Shown here one piece after another: positions 25,821-35,316 of a DNA stretch of 64,000 bases. Origin of the DNA: Microvirga sp. SRT01. GTDB taxonomy: Bacteria > Pseudomonadota > Alphaproteobacteria > Sphingomonadales > Sphingomonadaceae. Location of the stretch: NCBI GenBank assembly GCA_018139225.1, contig JAGSNX010000008.1, forward strand, positions 1 through 64,000, in the 5' to 3' direction. The translations under genes were made by a program, and so were the position numbers. The notes beneath the pieces were generated by a model that was not told the origin of the DNA, ran no database searches, and was given only the letters and a program-made list of their open reading frames with translations. Each line of letters starts with the position of its first letter. Positions within the stretch are counted from its first letter, which is position 1.

Positions 25821-27752
25821 ATGGCATCGATAACTGAATTTGCACTGACGCTATCACGACCGGTGAAGCGTGCGATAGCGCTCACGGCCGATGCAGTCCT
25901 GTGCGTCGTGAGCGTGCATGTCGCCTATTACCTGCGCACCAACGAATGGCCTGAGTTCTTTGGCCCCGCGTTGTATCCGGTGATGACGGCAATCGTTCTG
26001 GCGGTGCCGTTTTTTATCGTGTCAGGGCTGTATCGCGCGATCTTCCGCTACGCAGGTGCGGCCGCGCTTATTGCCATCTTGAAAGCCGTAACACTGTTCG
26101 CGGTGCCGTTCGCCTTCATCTACACCTATGTCGGTATTGCCGGCGTTCCGCGTACCATCGGCTTGATCCAGCCCTTGCTGTTGCTGTTGTTCGTCACGGG
26201 ATCGCGGGGGCTTGCGGGAGCGTGGCTGGGGCGGGGCTATCGCAATGCGGTGCTGGAAAAGGACAAGCCGCGCGTGCTGATCTATGGCGCAGGGGCACTA
26301 GGGCGCCAGATCGCCTCCGCACTGCAGGTCAGTGGGCAGGTCCGGCTGGTCGGCTTTCTCGATGACGATAAAAACCTGTGGAAAGCTATCATCAATGGCC
26401 AGCGGGTACATGCACCCGCCGAACTCGACCGCCTTGTCTCACGCTCCGGTGTGACAGACGTGCTGCTGGCGATCAACAAGGCCTCGCGGGACCGGCGCAA
26501 CGAAATCGTCAAGCAGTTGAAGAAGTCGGGCTTGCACGTGCGTACGATGCCCGGCGTCGACCAGCTTGCTCGTGGCACAGTGTCGTTTAGCGATCTCAAG
26601 GATCTAGAAATTGAGGACCTACTCGGCCGGGCGCCTATCCCGCCGCACGAGGAACTGCTGCGACAGAACATCAGCGGCAAGGTCGTCCTCGTCACGGGTG
26701 CGGGGGGGTCGATCGGCAGCGAAATCTGCCGCCAGATCGCGCGGCTTGGCCCTGACATCTTACTATTGGTCGATTCCAGCGAATTTAATCTCTATACTAT
26801 TCATCAGCAATTGCTGCATGAGATGACGATTAAATCCGCCACGGTTCGGTCCGTCGTACCGCTGCTGGCGAATGTGCGTGACACGCGCCGGATCGATGAA
26901 ATCGTCGGCAGCTGGAAACCATATACGATCTATCACGCGGCTGCGTACAAGCATGTGCCTCTAGTCGAGCACAATGTGCTCGAAGGCGTCGCCAACAACG
27001 TGTTCGGCACTCTGAACGTCGCGACCGCGGCCCGGGTCCATGGCATTGCGAATTTCGTCCTCATCAGCACTGATAAGGCAGTTCGTCCGACCAACGTGAT
27101 GGGCGCCAGCAAGCGACTCGCTGAGATTATCCTGCAAGCCCTGGACGCGGACGGGCTGCCCGGAAAATTCTCGATAGTGCGGTTCGGCAACGTGTTGGGA
27201 TCGAGCGGATCGGTTGTGCCGCTGTTTCGCCGCCAGATTGCGGCTGGTGGTCCGATCACGATAACCCATGCCGACATCACGCGGTATTTCATGACAATCC
27301 CCGAGGCCGCGCAACTGGTTATTCAGGCAGGCGCCATGGCCGAGGGGGGCGATGTGTTCGTGCTGGATATGGGTGATCCCGTCAGAATTGTTGACCTTGC
27401 GCGCTCCATGATCGAATTGTCGGGACTGAGCGTGCGCGACGACCATTCGGGCGATGGCGATATTGCGATCGAGCAGATCGGCCTGCGGCCAGGCGAAAAG
27501 CTCTATGAAGAGTTGTTGATCGGGAACAACCCGAGCATTTCCGCGCACCCGCGTATCCTGCGTGCAAACGAACCGTTCATCGCGTGGAACGAACTGCGCA
27601 GCGAACTGGACCGGTTGCGCGCGATGATCGATCACGGCGCCTCACCCGCTGCGCGCAACCTGCTGCAAAAGCTGGTCGTCGAATTCGAACCCATGACCGA
27701 GGTTGTCGATTTTGTGACGTTGCGCCAAGAGGAGGTGACGGTTGACGACTAA
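25821..27752 (+). CDS. Membrane UDP-GlcNAc 4,6-dehydratase (WbpM/CapD-like)
   Basis: About 643 residues. Four or five N-terminal membrane helices (to about residue 115), a first Rossmann domain (RVLIYGAGALGRQIASAL) and a C-terminal SDR domain (KVVLVTGAGGSIGSEICRQI). The catalytic segment LISTDKAVRPTNVMGASKR has Met in place of the usual Tyr of YxxxK, the WbpM/FlaA1-type signature. Predicted to convert UDP-GlcNAc to the 4-keto-6-deoxy sugar, precursor of QuiNAc or FucNAc. A GTG six bases earlier is an alternative start. Confidence 0.92.
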   Translation: MASITEFALTLSRPVKRAIALTADAVLCVVSVHVAYYLRTNEWPEFFGPALYPVMTAIVLAVPFFIVSGLYRAIFRYAGAAALIAILKAVTLFAVPFAFIYTYVGIAGVPRTIGLIQPLLLLLFVTGSRGLAGAWLGRGYRNAVLEKDKPRVLIYGAGALGRQIASALQVSGQVRLVGFLDDDKNLWKAIINGQRVHAPAELDRLVSRSGVTDVLLAINKASRDRRNEIVKQLKKSGLHVRTMPGVDQLARGTVSFSDLKDLEIEDLLGRAPIPPHEELLRQNISGKVVLVTGAGGSIGSEICRQIARLGPDILLLVDSSEFNLYTIHQQLLHEMTIKSATVRSVVPLLANVRDTRRIDEIVGSWKPYTIYHAAAYKHVPLVEHNVLEGVANNVFGTLNVATAARVHGIANFVLISTDKAVRPTNVMGASKRLAEIILQALDADGLPGKFSIVRFGNVLGSSGSVVPLFRRQIAAGGPITITHADITRYFMTIPEAAQLVIQAGAMAEGGDVFVLDMGDPVRIVDLARSMIELSGLSVRDDHSGDGDIAIEQIGLRPGEKLYEELLIGNNPSISAHPRILRANEPFIAWNELRSELDRLRAMIDHGASPAARNLLQKLVVEFEPMTEVVDFVTLRQEEVTVDD

Positions 27753-27821
27753 GCCCCCGCGGAAGGGCAGGGCCGATGTATCGCAACATCATACCCATTC
27801 ATCACTTCGATCGGGAACAGC

Positions 27822-28928
27822 GTGACCAAGACTGCACTCATTACCGGTATCACGGGCCAGGACGGCGCGTATTTAGCCGAATTGTTGCTCGCCAAGGGGT
27901 ATCAGGTTCATGGTCTCAAGCGGCGGTCATCGTCGTTCAACACCGGGCGCATTGACCATATCTATCAGGATCCGCACGAAAACGGCGCGCATTTGCACTT
28001 GCACTATGGTGACATGACCGACGCGACGAACCTCATCCGGATCGTCCAGGAAGTCGCTCCTGACGAAATCTATAACTTGGCGGCGCAAAGCCACGTCCAG
28101 GTGAGTTTCGACACACCCGAATATACCGCCAACGCCGATGGTCTAGGCACGTTGCGCATTCTCGAGGCAATCAGAATCCTGAACCTCACGGAAAAGACGC
28201 GCTTCTACCAGGCGTCTACGTCAGAACTGTACGGCTTGGTCCAGGAGGTGCCGCAGCGTGAGACAACGCCATTCTACCCGCGCTCACCGTATGCGGCGGC
28301 CAAACTGTACGGCTATTGGATCACCGTGAACTATCGCGAGGCCTATGGGATGTTCGCGTCGAACGGCATTCTGTTCAACCACGAAAGCCCGATCCGCGGC
28401 GAAACGTTCGTCACGCGCAAGATCACCCGGGCGGTGGCTGCCATCCACCTTGGTATCCAGGACAAGCTGTGGTTAGGCAACTTGGATGCGCAGCGCGATT
28501 GGGGGCATGCGCGCGACTATGTCGAGGGAATGTGGCGCATTCTCCAGCATGAGCGCGGGGACGATTTCGTGCTTGCGACGGGACAGACCCAGACGGTGCG
28601 CCTGTTTGTCGAGCGCGCCTTCGCGCATGTCGGGATCACGCTCGATTGGCAAGGCGAGGGCGTTGGGGAGTGCGGTGTCTGCATGCAAACGGGCCGCACG
28701 CTCGTCGAGGTGGACCCACGCTATTTTCGACCGACCGAAGTCGACCTTCTAATCGGTGATCCTACTAAGGCGCTGAACGACCTCGGCTGGCAGGCGACGA
28801 CCAGTTTCGAGGAGCTGGTGACTGATATGATGGCAGCGGACCTCAAGATCGTTGCGCGCGAGGCCGATCATCGCCGTATCGACGAGACATTGCTGCGCCA
28901 TCGCGAGAAAGACCGCGTCCATGACTGA
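27822..28928 (+). CDS. gmd: GDP-mannose 4,6-dehydratase
   Basis: 368 residues from a GTG. TALITGITGQDGAYLAELLL, HGLKRRSSSFNTGRIDHIYQ, YNLAAQSHVQVSFDTPEYTA, QASTSELYGLVQEVPQRETT, PFYPRSPYAAAKLYGYWITV (YxxxK) and FNHESPIRGETFVTRKI are all Gmd signatures. It makes GDP-4-keto-6-deoxy-D-mannose. It overlaps the fcl start by 8 bp. No GDP-mannose supply genes (manB, manC) are in the window. Confidence 0.96.
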   Translation: MTKTALITGITGQDGAYLAELLLAKGYQVHGLKRRSSSFNTGRIDHIYQDPHENGAHLHLHYGDMTDATNLIRIVQEVAPDEIYNLAAQSHVQVSFDTPEYTANADGLGTLRILEAIRILNLTEKTRFYQASTSELYGLVQEVPQRETTPFYPRSPYAAAKLYGYWITVNYREAYGMFASNGILFNHESPIRGETFVTRKITRAVAAIHLGIQDKLWLGNLDAQRDWGHARDYVEGMWRILQHERGDDFVLATGQTQTVRLFVERAFAHVGITLDWQGEGVGECGVCMQTGRTLVEVDPRYFRPTEVDLLIGDPTKALNDLGWQATTSFEELVTDMMAADLKIVAREADHRRIDETLLRHREKDRVHD

Positions 28929-29889
28929 TTTCGACCTGACCGGCTGCCGCGTCTGGGTTGCCGGCCATCGCGGAATGGTCGGGCAGGCACTTGTCCGTCG
29001 GCTTGAGCGTGAGCCGTGCGATTTAGTTGCACCGGACAGCCGAATCGACCTCCGTCGCCAGGACGCCGTCGACTGCTGGATGGCCAATGCGCGACCCGAT
29101 GTGGTGTTCGTTGCGGCAGCGAAGGTCGGGGGGATCCACGCCAATGACACGCGGCCAGCCGAATTTTTGTACGACAATCTGATGATCGAGGCGAACGTCA
29201 TCGAGGCGGCGCGCCAGGCCGGGGTCGCCAAACTGGTATTCTTGGGGTCGTCGTGCATCTACCCAAAGATGGCGCCGCAACCGATCCACGAGGATGCATT
29301 GCTGACGGGGGCACTCGAGCCGACTAACGAATGGTATGCTGTTGCCAAGATTGCGGGGATCAAGCTGTGCCAAGCGTATCGTCGGCAATATGGCTGCGAC
29401 TTTATTTCCGCCCAACCGACCAATTTATATGGCCCGTTTGACAATTTCGACCTTACCACCAGCCATGTCCTCCCTGCCCTGATCCGCAAGGCTCACGAAG
29501 CGATGGCTGCTGGCGCGCGTGACCTGACCATTTGGGGCAGTGGCACGCCGCTGCGCGAATTTTTGCATGTCGATGATCTCGCTGATGCTCTGGTCTTCCT
29601 GGCAATGCGATATTCGGGCGAGGACATCGTTAACATCGGCAGTGGGATCGAAATCACGATTGGTGACCTCGCGCAGATGGTTGCTCGAATCGTCGGGTTC
29701 AAAGGGCCAGTCGTGACCGATCCGACGAAGCCCGACGGGACGCCGCGCAAATTGCTCGACACCGGGCGGCTAGAGCAGCTCGGCTGGCGCGCTTCGATCG
29801 GCTTGGAGCAGGGTATTACCAGTGCCTATGATTGGTATCTTAAGAATACCCTCTCGACGAGGCATGATGTGTCCCATCAGAATCGCTGA
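28921..29889 (+). CDS. fcl: GDP-L-fucose synthase
   Basis: 322 residues from the ATG at 28921, inside the end of gmd. VWVAGHRGMVGQALVRRL, AAAKVGGIHANDTRPAEFLY, FLGSSCIYPKMAPQPIHEDA, EWYAVAKIAGIKLCQAYRRQ (YxxxK), TNLYGPFDNFDLTTSHVLPA. It is a 3,5-epimerase/4-reductase giving GDP-L-fucose from the Gmd product. The following convergent gene ends 5 bp away. The frame is open back to 28852 but that lies within gmd. Confidence 0.95.
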   Translation: MTDFDLTGCRVWVAGHRGMVGQALVRRLEREPCDLVAPDSRIDLRRQDAVDCWMANARPDVVFVAAAKVGGIHANDTRPAEFLYDNLMIEANVIEAARQAGVAKLVFLGSSCIYPKMAPQPIHEDALLTGALEPTNEWYAVAKIAGIKLCQAYRRQYGCDFISAQPTNLYGPFDNFDLTTSHVLPALIRKAHEAMAAGARDLTIWGSGTPLREFLHVDDLADALVFLAMRYSGEDIVNIGSGIEITIGDLAQMVARIVGFKGPVVTDPTKPDGTPRKLLDTGRLEQLGWRASIGLEQGITSAYDWYLKNTLSTRHDVSHQNR

Positions 29890-29894
29890 CAACG

Positions 29895-31007
29895 TCAATT
29901 CGCCAGTCCCTTTGCCTTCAGCTCGGCGGTCGCCTTGTCGAGGCCGTCTGCGTAAACCGGTTCCGATTTCGCCCATGCGCAGAAACGGGCCAGTCCATCG
30001 GCGAGGCTTACCTGCGGCATGAAGCCAAGGAGTGCGCGCGCGCGCGATATGTCGGCGAAGTTGTGGCGAATGTCGCCAACGCGGAATTGCCCGGTGACCT
30101 TGATTGGGACGTCCAGCCCGGCAGCGCGCAGCAGCTGCCGCGCCAGTTCGTTGACTGGCGTCGCGATGCCCGAACCGATGTTGCAAATCGTGCCGCTGGG
30201 TACGTCGTTCGTCATCGCTGCCATCAGGCCGGCGACGACATCTTCGACGTGAACAAAGTCACGCGTTTCCTTGCCATCCTCATAGATCGGCAGCATCAGT
30301 CCCTGCCGCGCGCGGTTGAAGAAGATAGAGATGATGCCGGTATAAGGGTTCTGTAGCGATTGGCCGGCACCATAAACATTTTGCAGGCGCAAAGTGATTG
30401 CATCGAAATTCAGCGCCTGTGACGCGGCGTTGAGGAGCAGTTCCTGCGACGCCTTGGTCGCCGCGTAGATCGAGCCAGGGGCGAAAGGCAGCGTCTCGGG
30501 CGTCGCGATTGCGCGCAGCGGCACGCCGGTGGCGTCCCGTGGTTCCCAGTGATTGGCGTCCAGTTGCTCGCGCGTGCGTGGGGCCGGTTGGACGATCGCA
30601 CCCGCCGCATCGATAAAGGCGCCTTCCCCGTACACGCTGCGGCTCGATGTGAGGATGACCTTGCGCGGCCGGTTCGTGCACCGTGCGATTGATTCGAGGA
30701 GGGCAGCTGTGCCGCGCTCGTTGACGTCGACATAGCGTTGTATCTGATACATCGATTGGGCGGTGCCCGTCTCGGCTGCGAGGTGATAGACGATGTCGAC
30801 CCCGCACAGCAGATCCGCTTGCTCATGAATGTTGCGTACGTCGAGCCGCACCAGCGTCGCGCCGTCGGGCAGAACGATCGACGGAGTGTCGCCGTGGACC
30901 TGAACCGTCATGCTGTCGACGATCACGACGTCGTGTCCCGCCCGGGTGAGCGAGCGGCAAAGCTGGGTGCCGATGAAGCCGAGGCCGCCGGTTATGAGTA
31001 CGCGCAT
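29895..31007 (-). CDS. NAD-dependent nucleotide-sugar epimerase, dTDP-rhamnose 4-epimerase-like
   Basis: 370 residues, extended SDR: MRVLITGGLGFIGTQLCRSL, YHLAAETGTAQSMYQIQRYV, LTSSRSVYGEGAFI, SIYAATKASQELLL (YxxxK), LRLQNVYGAGQSLQNPYTGI, RDFVHVEDVV. The late motif FRVGDIRHNFADISRARALL is typical of the WbiB/Tll-like group acting on dTDP-L-rhamnose. It is the last gene of the wza-led operon. If the substrate is dTDP-rhamnose, it would depend on the broken rml set or on an rmlC elsewhere. Confidence 0.82.
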   Translation of the reverse strand: MRVLITGGLGFIGTQLCRSLTRAGHDVVIVDSMTVQVHGDTPSIVLPDGATLVRLDVRNIHEQADLLCGVDIVYHLAAETGTAQSMYQIQRYVDVNERGTAALLESIARCTNRPRKVILTSSRSVYGEGAFIDAAGAIVQPAPRTREQLDANHWEPRDATGVPLRAIATPETLPFAPGSIYAATKASQELLLNAASQALNFDAITLRLQNVYGAGQSLQNPYTGIISIFFNRARQGLMLPIYEDGKETRDFVHVEDVVAGLMAAMTNDVPSGTICNIGSGIATPVNELARQLLRAAGLDVPIKVTGQFRVGDIRHNFADISRARALLGFMPQVSLADGLARFCAWAKSEPVYADGLDKATAELKAKGLAN

Positions 31008-31029
31008 GTTGTTCCTTTAGTGGGTAGAG

Positions 31030-32190
31030 TCAGGATGAAGCCGCATTGGAGGCCGTGTCGGCGATAAGCGCAAAGGTCCGGCGCGCGGTCTTGGCCCATG
31101 AATAATCCGCGGCCAACGTCATGGCAGCATGGCTACGGGTTAGCGTTGCTGCCCGATTGCGAAGCACATCACGGATCGCCGTCGCGATTTGGTCCGATTG
31201 CGTCGGGTCAAAATACACGCAGGCATCCTGCGCGATTTCCGGCATCGGCGAACGACTGGAGCAGCAGATCGGGATGCCGCACGCCATTGCCTCGATCAGG
31301 ATGTTCGGCAGGTTTTCACAAGACGACGCGAACAGCAGCAGATCGCTGTCGGCATAGAGCGCGGGCAGGTCTGCGTTGGGCACTTCGCCGACGTAGCGCA
31401 GCCTCGTGCCTGACGGATCGACGCGCCCCATCGCCTCTTCAACCTGCTGGCGGTATGGCGGGTTTGCTGGTCCGCAGAAGGTGAGCGAGGCCAACGCAAA
31501 CTCATCCATGACCGCTGAAAAGGCGGCGATCACCTCAAGCTGGTGTTTGTAGGGTTCAAGGCGGCTGGGGTAGACGATCGCGATCGGTGCGCCGGGATCG
31601 GGTGCCGAAGTTCGTGGAACGCCGGAAAAGCGGCCATGATCCACGCCGTGGGGAATGACCGCGACGCGTGGCGGCTGTCGGCGCAGGGCGGCGGAGATGA
31701 TCGTCCGCGCGGTATCGGACAGATAGATCATGCCATCGGCATCGACAAACGTCGCGGTGTTGCGCCAGCGCAGAAGCTGCAACCGCAGACGCTCAAGGCT
31801 GAACCGGGGATACATTCGCCAGAATTCCGAACGGAAAGGCAACATATTGCGGCTGATCGTGACGTAAGGGTGAATATTACCGAAGGCGATGCCACCCGGA
31901 CAGTAGAGGATATCACACCCAGCCGCCTTGAATTCTGTTGGCAGGCGGCGCGCGACGAAGCGTAGCCGCGCCCAGAGCGACCGTTCGAGTTCGGAATAGG
32001 CGTGTTTGATGATCCATGGTCGATCAGGGAAGGCATCCAGCACCTTTGCCGCACCGAACAGATGGATCTCTGCGAAACGGTCTGCCACCGGGTCCGCCGC
32101 CTCGAGCAGGTTGCGGATATAATTCATTCCTCCGCCATCGCGGATGTTGTGCAGGTCAATCCCGACGACCATGGCGCGCGTAGGGGTCAT
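31030..32190 (-). CDS. Glycosyltransferase family 4
   Basis: 386 residues with GT-B landmarks: VVGIDLHNIRDGGGMNYIRN at the N-terminus, VIPHGVDHGRFSG, PIAIVYPSRLEPYKHQLEVI, and the acidic donor-binding segment LLFASSCENLPNILIEAMAC (EX7E-like). The start overlaps the wzy stop (ATGA). Expected to add one sugar to the lipid-linked repeat unit at the cytoplasmic face; linkage unknown. Confidence 0.88.
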   Translation of the reverse strand: MTPTRAMVVGIDLHNIRDGGGMNYIRNLLEAADPVADRFAEIHLFGAAKVLDAFPDRPWIIKHAYSELERSLWARLRFVARRLPTEFKAAGCDILYCPGGIAFGNIHPYVTISRNMLPFRSEFWRMYPRFSLERLRLQLLRWRNTATFVDADGMIYLSDTARTIISAALRRQPPRVAVIPHGVDHGRFSGVPRTSAPDPGAPIAIVYPSRLEPYKHQLEVIAAFSAVMDEFALASLTFCGPANPPYRQQVEEAMGRVDPSGTRLRYVGEVPNADLPALYADSDLLLFASSCENLPNILIEAMACGIPICCSSRSPMPEIAQDACVYFDPTQSDQIATAIRDVLRNRAATLTRSHAAMTLAADYSWAKTARRTFALIADTASNAASS

Positions 32191-33485
32191 GCCCGGCCTC
32201 CCAGCCGGTTGGTAGGCGGGTTGAGATCGCCGGGTCGGAGTAGGCGCGGTATCGGTGTGACTGCCTTAGGCATCGCGAGTTGCATGGCCGTGCACGCGAA
32301 GACCGCAATTGTAAGAATGATCGGGGTCAGCGGGTCGAATATGACGTCGGTCGCCACCGACAGCGCGACGGCGCGAAAGCCGGTCGCACCGAGAATGATG
32401 CCGAGCAGGCTGCCCGTCATCGCGAATCGGATTAGCAGCATGACCGCCGCCCCAGTGAGAAAGGGCAGGATAGCAAAACCCAACCAGCGAAAATCAGCCC
32501 ATCCGTACAGCAAATACGTACCGGTATTCACGCCTTCAAAATAACGCGTGGCGCTGAATAGATCACGATCGATGAAATGCCATAAAATCGGGCGCAGCAG
32601 ATAACCGCCATGCAAGGCCGGATCCGACGGAAGATAACCGTCGATCGTGACCGACAGGTTCATGATCGCTGATGCGCCCGAATAGATATAAAGCTGTTCT
32701 ACCACGGGTCCCGATGCACCTGTCATTTGCACATCGCCAAGACCTCGGGCGTGATTCATCAGGAAGAATCCGACGAACACGCCGATGATTACTGTAGCTA
32801 CCGTCATCTTGCGCAATTGGGTGCTCAGTAGAAGTTCATAGCTCGCTTTTGGTTGCAGCAGCGCCGAAACCGAGTAGGCAATGACGAGCCAAACAACCGG
32901 GCTTTTCTGTAGCGTCAGCGAGTAGCAAATGACCGTAAATATCGGAATGACCAAATATTTAATCTTCTTAGAGCGGATAAAATACGCAAACATAGCGATA
33001 GCCGCCATATCCATGAACAGTTCGAGAAAGCTGATTAGCCCGAGGTGAAGGTTATATTGGCTTTCAGCAATCTGCTGATTGTCCAAATTGGAAATATCCG
33101 CCAGCCCGGATGACAAGTAGCTGTAGACGAAAACCAGAAAGCCGACGGAGAACAACCCCATGGCCACCACCGGGTTGAAGTCGATGCCTGTAGTACGGCG
33201 GGGCACGTCGAAGGCATGAGTCGGCGAGAGCGATTTGATAAGCGAACACCCCGCCCAAAAGGACAGCAGCGCGACGGCCATGGCGATGTACACATAGAGG
33301 CTGACCGGGCGATTGAGCTGAATGTACAAAGGCGAGAGGAAATACGGTGGCCAATTCAGCATCACCAACGCGGGCGTCCAGGCAAGAATACCAAGGCTGA
33401 CCGGGTTGAGCAGGCTGCGCCACCACCATTGCGACAGGGCCAGCAACCCGAAGCAGACGACCAGCGTTATCAGTGTTCCAATCAA
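32187..33485 (-). CDS. wzy: Repeat-unit polymerase (Wzy)
   Basis: From a TTG at 33485 (TTGA overlap with the upstream gene) a 432-residue membrane protein with about 11-12 hydrophobic helices. The N-terminus LIGTLITLVVCFGLLALSQW is a membrane helix at once. A large loop in the second half, between LMNHARGLGDVQMTGASGPV and HFIDRDLFSATRYFEGVNTG, is typical of Wzy polymerases. Upstream codons of the longer frame (to 33773) overlap the neighbouring glycosyltransferase and look non-coding. Function is inferred from topology and from its place among transferase genes. Confidence 0.78.
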   Translation of the reverse strand: MIGTLITLVVCFGLLALSQWWWRSLLNPVSLGILAWTPALVMLNWPPYFLSPLYIQLNRPVSLYVYIAMAVALLSFWAGCSLIKSLSPTHAFDVPRRTTGIDFNPVVAMGLFSVGFLVFVYSYLSSGLADISNLDNQQIAESQYNLHLGLISFLELFMDMAAIAMFAYFIRSKKIKYLVIPIFTVICYSLTLQKSPVVWLVIAYSVSALLQPKASYELLLSTQLRKMTVATVIIGVFVGFFLMNHARGLGDVQMTGASGPVVEQLYIYSGASAIMNLSVTIDGYLPSDPALHGGYLLRPILWHFIDRDLFSATRYFEGVNTGTYLLYGWADFRWLGFAILPFLTGAAVMLLIRFAMTGSLLGIILGATGFRAVALSVATDVIFDPLTPIILTIAVFACTAMQLAMPKAVTPIPRLLRPGDLNPPTNRLGGRA

Positions 33486-34537
33486 GGCTGGAATCCTTGC
33501 GGGGGTGCTACCCTTAAATTTGTCATCAGATGCCGACGATAGGTGTCGTAGGAAAGGTGTGCGTCCGCGAAAGTCAGCGACTGTTCGACCATCGAGCGCC
33601 GTGCCGCGTGATTGGTGATCGCACAGTGTAAAACGCTGGACCAGGCCGCGTCGTCGGCGACACCGAACCCGACCTGGCTTTCCACCATCAGATCGTGGGC
33701 TATGCCGAAATCGCTTGCGACGAACGGGACGCCTGCCGCCATGTAAATGAACAATTTGCCCGCGCCCCTCCACTTGGCATCCTCCGTATCCTCCAACCGA
33801 AACAGGCCAAGATCGAATGAGGGCACCACCGTATACTCGGAGTCTTCATTCCACGGCACCAGAGTCAGTTGGGCGTGGCGGAAAACATGGTCGATCGCGC
33901 TGACCCCGATCAACATGACCTCAATCGGGTGATCCTTGGCGATCCCGTCGATGATGCGCATGAGGGGCGCGATGAACCGGTATGTTCCCGGGCTGCCTGT
34001 CCAGCCGATACGGATCGGTGCAGACGCCGGACGCGGCGCCAAGCGCGCGCGCGCCGCGGCGTAGCGCGACGCATCGATCGGCCCATAAAAATGCGCGCGC
34101 ACATTCGCCCGATCACGCAGCAGGTCGATATAGGACCGATTTTCCACCATCACGACATCGGCGTGACGGACGATCATGTCGAAGGCCGTGCGGCGCAGTC
34201 GTCCCTTCCAGCCGGCACCGTGACGGTCGACCGGGTCGGAAAAATCGAACATGATCTGTCGCCGCTTGCCGAGGTTTTTGATCAGGGCAAGTGGCCAGAG
34301 GAGCAGCGATTCCTGCAAAACGACAGCGTCCGCCCAGAAGAAATTCGCAATCCACGCGGGCAGCCGTCCTGCGATTCGCGCAGCGAGGCGCGCTGACAGC
34401 GTATTGGCCCCGACAGAAACCAGGCTGTCGACGCGCACCTGGTTCCCTTGCGCTGCGAGCGGACCGACATGGTCCCACACACGAAGCCGTGAACTGGCAC
34501 GATCGCGAGCGCCGATCGCGAACAGGAAAATATTCAC
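33482..34537 (-). CDS. Putative glycosyltransferase (GT-B fold)
   Basis: 351 residues from a GTG at 34537 that overlaps the stop of the methyltransferase gene (GTGA). Landmarks: SSRLRVWDHVGPLAAQGNQV, MFDFSDPVDRHGAGW, IRIGWTGSPGTYRFIAPLMR, FDLGLFRLEDTEDAKWRGAG and KLFIYMAAGVPFVASDFG, a GT4-like acceptor/donor arrangement. The frame continues to 34570, but the GTG gives a better N-terminal strand (VNIFLFAIGARDRASSRLR). Sugar specificity unknown. Confidence 0.8.
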   Translation of the reverse strand: MNIFLFAIGARDRASSRLRVWDHVGPLAAQGNQVRVDSLVSVGANTLSARLAARIAGRLPAWIANFFWADAVVLQESLLLWPLALIKNLGKRRQIMFDFSDPVDRHGAGWKGRLRRTAFDMIVRHADVVMVENRSYIDLLRDRANVRAHFYGPIDASRYAAARARLAPRPASAPIRIGWTGSPGTYRFIAPLMRIIDGIAKDHPIEVMLIGVSAIDHVFRHAQLTLVPWNEDSEYTVVPSFDLGLFRLEDTEDAKWRGAGKLFIYMAAGVPFVASDFGIAHDLMVESQVGFGVADDAAWSSVLHCAITNHAARRSMVEQSLTFADAHLSYDTYRRHLMTNLRVAPPQGFQP

Positions 34538-35316
34538 CTCCCGCGCCTGGTGCCTGACACGAATGCCCATGGCATGTAGACATCGCCCTTAAATATCATG
34601 TCGCCGACCGGACGGGAGACGCGGTTGCTGTAAAAGTGATCAGTTTTCTGCATCGGCACGCTGTGCTCGGCCAAGCGCGTGACATCGAATAGGTCGGGCA
34701 GCCGTTCAAGTGTCCAGTCATCGCCAAGCACGGACTGCAGGTAGGCAATCGAATAGATGTTGTTGTGTTGGTAGCCACGCGCGAACATTGCGTCAAAATC
34801 AGTGCCGCTCAGATGCTTCTTGATCTGAACGCATTCGTCACCAATCAGCATCCGAAACAGGAACGAGTGCACCTGCTCACTATTGCGGATCGCTTCCAGC
34901 AAGGGCGCGACGGTGGGGATGTGAGGCAGCGTGTTTGCCGAAACGACGCAGTTGCGATCGGTAAGAAAGGGAGCAGGATCAAGAACTGAGCCAACCGTAA
35001 AGTCAGCCTTTTTGTCTCCGGCAAAATGACGAAGGCCAGCATCTATGTTAGCAGCATCGATATCCACGCTACGATACGTTATGCCACCATTTTGATACAA
35101 ACGCGAAATAACAGGATAGTAATGTCCTGGACCACCGCCGAAGTCGACGATATCTAAATCACCACTGGCATACTGGTTGAGGTACCGGCCCATGGCGAGT
35201 GCGGAGTCCATTTCCACCTTGTTTTCGAGACGCAATTTTAGAACGTTCGAATATTGTGGGTCGGATGAAAAATAGTTCCACGGCTTATCGGATTCGGTGT
35301 TCACATTTTTAGGCAT
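34534..35316 (-). CDS. SAM-dependent methyltransferase
   Basis: 260 residues. A class I fold is visible: DLDIVDFGGGPGHYYPVISR is motif I, YRSVDIDAAN the acidic loop, CVVSANTLPHIPTVAPLLEA motif IV. The C-terminal half (SVLGDDWTLERLPDLFDVTR) resembles the putative-methyltransferase (TIGR04325-like) family often found in polysaccharide loci. It could methylate a sugar of the repeat unit. It overlaps the preceding gene by 8 bp. Confidence 0.78.
   Translation of the reverse strand: MPKNVNTESDKPWNYFSSDPQYSNVLKLRLENKVEMDSALAMGRYLNQYASGDLDIVDFGGGPGHYYPVISRLYQNGGITYRSVDIDAANIDAGLRHFAGDKKADFTVGSVLDPAPFLTDRNCVVSANTLPHIPTVAPLLEAIRNSEQVHSFLFRMLIGDECVQIKKHLSGTDFDAMFARGYQHNNIYSIAYLQSVLGDDWTLERLPDLFDVTRLAEHSVPMQKTDHFYSNRVSRPVGDMIFKGDVYMPWAFVSGTRRGR

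Noticed and set aside
32187..33773. Longer start of the Wzy gene (to 33773)
   Set aside because: The first 96 codons lie in a shadow frame of the adjacent glycosyltransferase gene; the TTGA overlap at 33482-33485 gives a membrane helix as N-terminus.
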